Of a stretch of DNA of 7,086 nt, positions 5,716-7,086 are shown piece by piece. The DNA lies in contig JAJAYX010000193.1 in assembly GCA_026785985.1 (NCBI GenBank), positions 1 to 7,086 on the forward strand, written 5' to 3'. Position 1 is the stretch's first letter; every line of letters starts with the position of its first letter. Both the position numbers and the translations under genes were made by a program. The notes under the pieces were generated by a model, which saw only the letters and a program-made list of their open reading frames with translations, ran no database searches and was not told the origin of the DNA. This DNA is from Rudanella sp. (GTDB taxonomy: Bacteria; Bacteroidota; Bacteroidia; Cytophagales; Spirosomataceae).

Positions 5716-7086
5716 ATGAACAACAACTATTCACAATCACGTCAGACAAGACGTAGAATCCTCACTACTGTCAGTTTATATTGGTTTGTATTCGGAATGA
5801 TGATGGTACTGGCATCAGGCGCGCAGGCGCAGATATCCGGCACCGTCTTCCGCGACTATAACGCCAACGGCACCCGTCAGATTACCGGCTTAGTTATCGA
5901 GCAAGGCGTTTTGGGCGTTACGGTGCGGGTTTTCAACGCGGCTGGTACGCAACTGGCGAGTGTAACCACTGTAGCCGCCGGTACCTACTCCATCCCTGTT
6001 GGGACTGTTCCGGCCAATACGCCTGTGCGGATCGAATTTTCGGGATTTCCGGCTGGCACATTCGTTTCCAAGAACGGAGCCGATAATGGTACGGCCACGC
6101 AGTTTGCAACGGCTCCAGCTACGGCGGTGGACCTGGGTATTTTGTCGCAAACCGACTTGAATCAGTACGTTGGTACCCACCTCTATACCTCCTGCTATGT
6201 TAATGGCGACCCAACCGTAAGCGGCTCACAGGCGGCTGCCGAGCCGGGGATTATTCAGATGGGGTATTATAACTTCGATAAAAAAGTAAATACCAACCTC
6301 GATAAAGTCGGTGCCATTTGGGGACTGGCTTATTCGCAAACCAGAAACAGACTTTATAGCGCGGCCGTGGTTCGGCGACACGCCGGTTTCGGGCCGGGGG
6401 GCATCGGGGCTATCTATGTACAAAACCCCGATCAGCCCGCATCCGTTGCGACCTTAACGACCCTCAGCGCGGGAACATTGACCAACAGCAATCGGGGTCT
6501 TACTTCCGTTACGACCCTCAACGGCCCTAATACTGATGTAGCAGGTTTTGCTGGTATAGGCAAGCAGGGCCTGGGCGATATTGACCTTTCGTCCGATGAG
6601 AATACGCTCTACGTCGTTAACCTCAGCGACCGGCAACTATACCGGGTTGGCCTGAATGCAGCCGGTACGGCCACGGGCGCGGCCACGGCCATTGCGTTGG
6701 CACCCTGGCTGAGTGCGGGCTGCACGGGCAGCATAACCCGGCCCTGGGGAATCAAGGTGGTAAGCGTGGGCGGCAGTGACCGGGTGTATGTAGGTGTAGT
6801 CTGCGATGCCAGTACGTCGGCTACCGTAACTGACCTGCGGGCGCGGGTATATGAGTACAACGTGGGTACGTCGGCCTGGCACACAACGGCGATTATCGAC
6901 TTCTCACTGAATTATAACCGCCAGCAACCCGGTGGGAACAACCCCTACGGTGCTACCTTCAAATGGAAGCCCTGGACGGATATCTATGCCACCATGAAAG
7001 GTACCTATAACACGATGACGCAGGTAGGGGGTTACGATGAAAACACCGGAGCCGGGGGCGGAAACTACGCCCAACCGATTCTGTCC
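5716..7086 (+). CDS. Secreted SdrD-B-like surface protein, N-terminal part (3' end outside window)
   Basis: The frame is open for 457 codons from ATG 5716 to the last base, with no stop, so the gene continues to the right. An in-frame TAA at 5683-5685 and the lack of other starts fix the ATG. Residues 1-38 are a signal peptide: basic stretch RQTRRR (9-14), hydrophobic core about 15-34, likely cleavage after AQA (36-38). An SdrD-B-like beta-sandwich domain follows at about 40-145, opening with GTVFRDYNANG (42-52), whose D-x-N-x-N-G pattern suggests calcium binding. From about 183 the sequence is Gly/Thr-rich and propeller-like, with WGLAYSQTRNRLYSAAVV (about 202-219) and SSDENTLYVVNLSDRQLY (from 292). 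Similar large Cytophagales proteins are secreted, often by the type IX system, with adhesin-type C-termini; that end is not visible here. The role is probably cell-surface adhesion or matrix, as inference. The structured AT-rich region upstream is its likely control region. Confidence 0.88.
   Translation, partial: MNNNYSQSRQTRRRILTTVSLYWFVFGMMMVLASGAQAQISGTVFRDYNANGTRQITGLVIEQGVLGVTVRVFNAAGTQLASVTTVAAGTYSIPVGTVPANTPVRIEFSGFPAGTFVSKNGADNGTATQFATAPATAVDLGILSQTDLNQYVGTHLYTSCYVNGDPTVSGSQAAAEPGIIQMGYYNFDKKVNTNLDKVGAIWGLAYSQTRNRLYSAAVVRRHAGFGPGGIGAIYVQNPDQPASVATLTTLSAGTLTNSNRGLTSVTTLNGPNTDVAGFAGIGKQGLGDIDLSSDENTLYVVNLSDRQLYRVGLNAAGTATGAATAIALAPWLSAGCTGSITRPWGIKVVSVGGSDRVYVGVVCDASTSATVTDLRARVYEYNVGTSAWHTTAIIDFSLNYNRQQPGGNNPYGATFKWKPWTDIYATMKGTYNTMTQVGGYDENTGAGGGNYAQPILS

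Noticed and set aside
6609..6884. Minus-strand open frames within the surface-protein gene
   Set aside because: The + strand frame is open through the whole region with a signal peptide and domain motifs; the antisense frames are short and lack features.
1..7086. CRISPR array, tRNA/rRNA, intact insertion sequence or toxin-antitoxin pair
   Set aside because: No regularly spaced direct repeats, no cloverleaf-like segments, and no transposase or toxin motifs were found in any plausible reading frame.

Overview
The window looks like chromosome from a Bacteroidota member of the Cytophagales, most like the Spirosoma/Fibrella/Rudanella group. The evidence is moderately GC-rich genes beside a sharply AT-rich intergenic stretch, no clear Shine-Dalgarno sequences, possible Bacteroidota-type promoter boxes (TAnnTTTG), Tat-tagged TIM-barrel sugar enzymes, a cytochrome c domain of the type found on large membrane-bound dehydrogenases, and a large SdrD-B-like surface protein. 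The organism call is inference from protein style, not from a marker gene.

Left part (1-4153, + strand) is a catabolic cluster. It begins inside a gene whose visible C-terminal part is a helical repeat region followed by a c-type cytochrome domain. Four bases later comes a Tat-signal TIM-barrel sugar isomerase/epimerase-like protein, and ten bases after that a classical SDR dehydrogenase related to gluconate 5-dehydrogenase and 3-oxoacyl-ACP reductase. These three almost certainly form one operon. A 233-bp gap follows. It holds three small hairpins and a 43-codon open stretch that resembles the tail of a lost gene. A second Tat-signal TIM-barrel isomerase-like protein comes next. Together the genes suggest oxidation, isomerisation and reduction of a sugar, sugar acid or cyclitol, with part of the chemistry in the periplasm. 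The substrate cannot be read from the sequence.

Middle part (4163-5239, - strand) is a complete type I (cytoplasmic-type) L-asparaginase. It converges on the preceding gene with only 9 bp between stop codons and looks functionally unrelated to the sugar cluster.

Right part starts with a 476-bp, mostly AT-rich intergenic region (5240-5715). It contains a perfect 9-bp inverted repeat, overlapping alternative hairpins close to the next start codon and two candidate promoters. From 5716 to the window end an uninterrupted 457-codon reading frame encodes the N-terminal part of a secreted surface protein: signal peptide, one SdrD-B-like domain and a propeller-like region. The gene runs off the right edge.

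No tRNA, rRNA, CRISPR array, intact insertion sequence or phage gene was seen. I do not see a clear novel defence or mobile system. The best candidates for follow-up are the redox/isomerase operon split across two compartments, the relic-bearing 2880-3112 gap, and the structured leader of the surface-protein gene.
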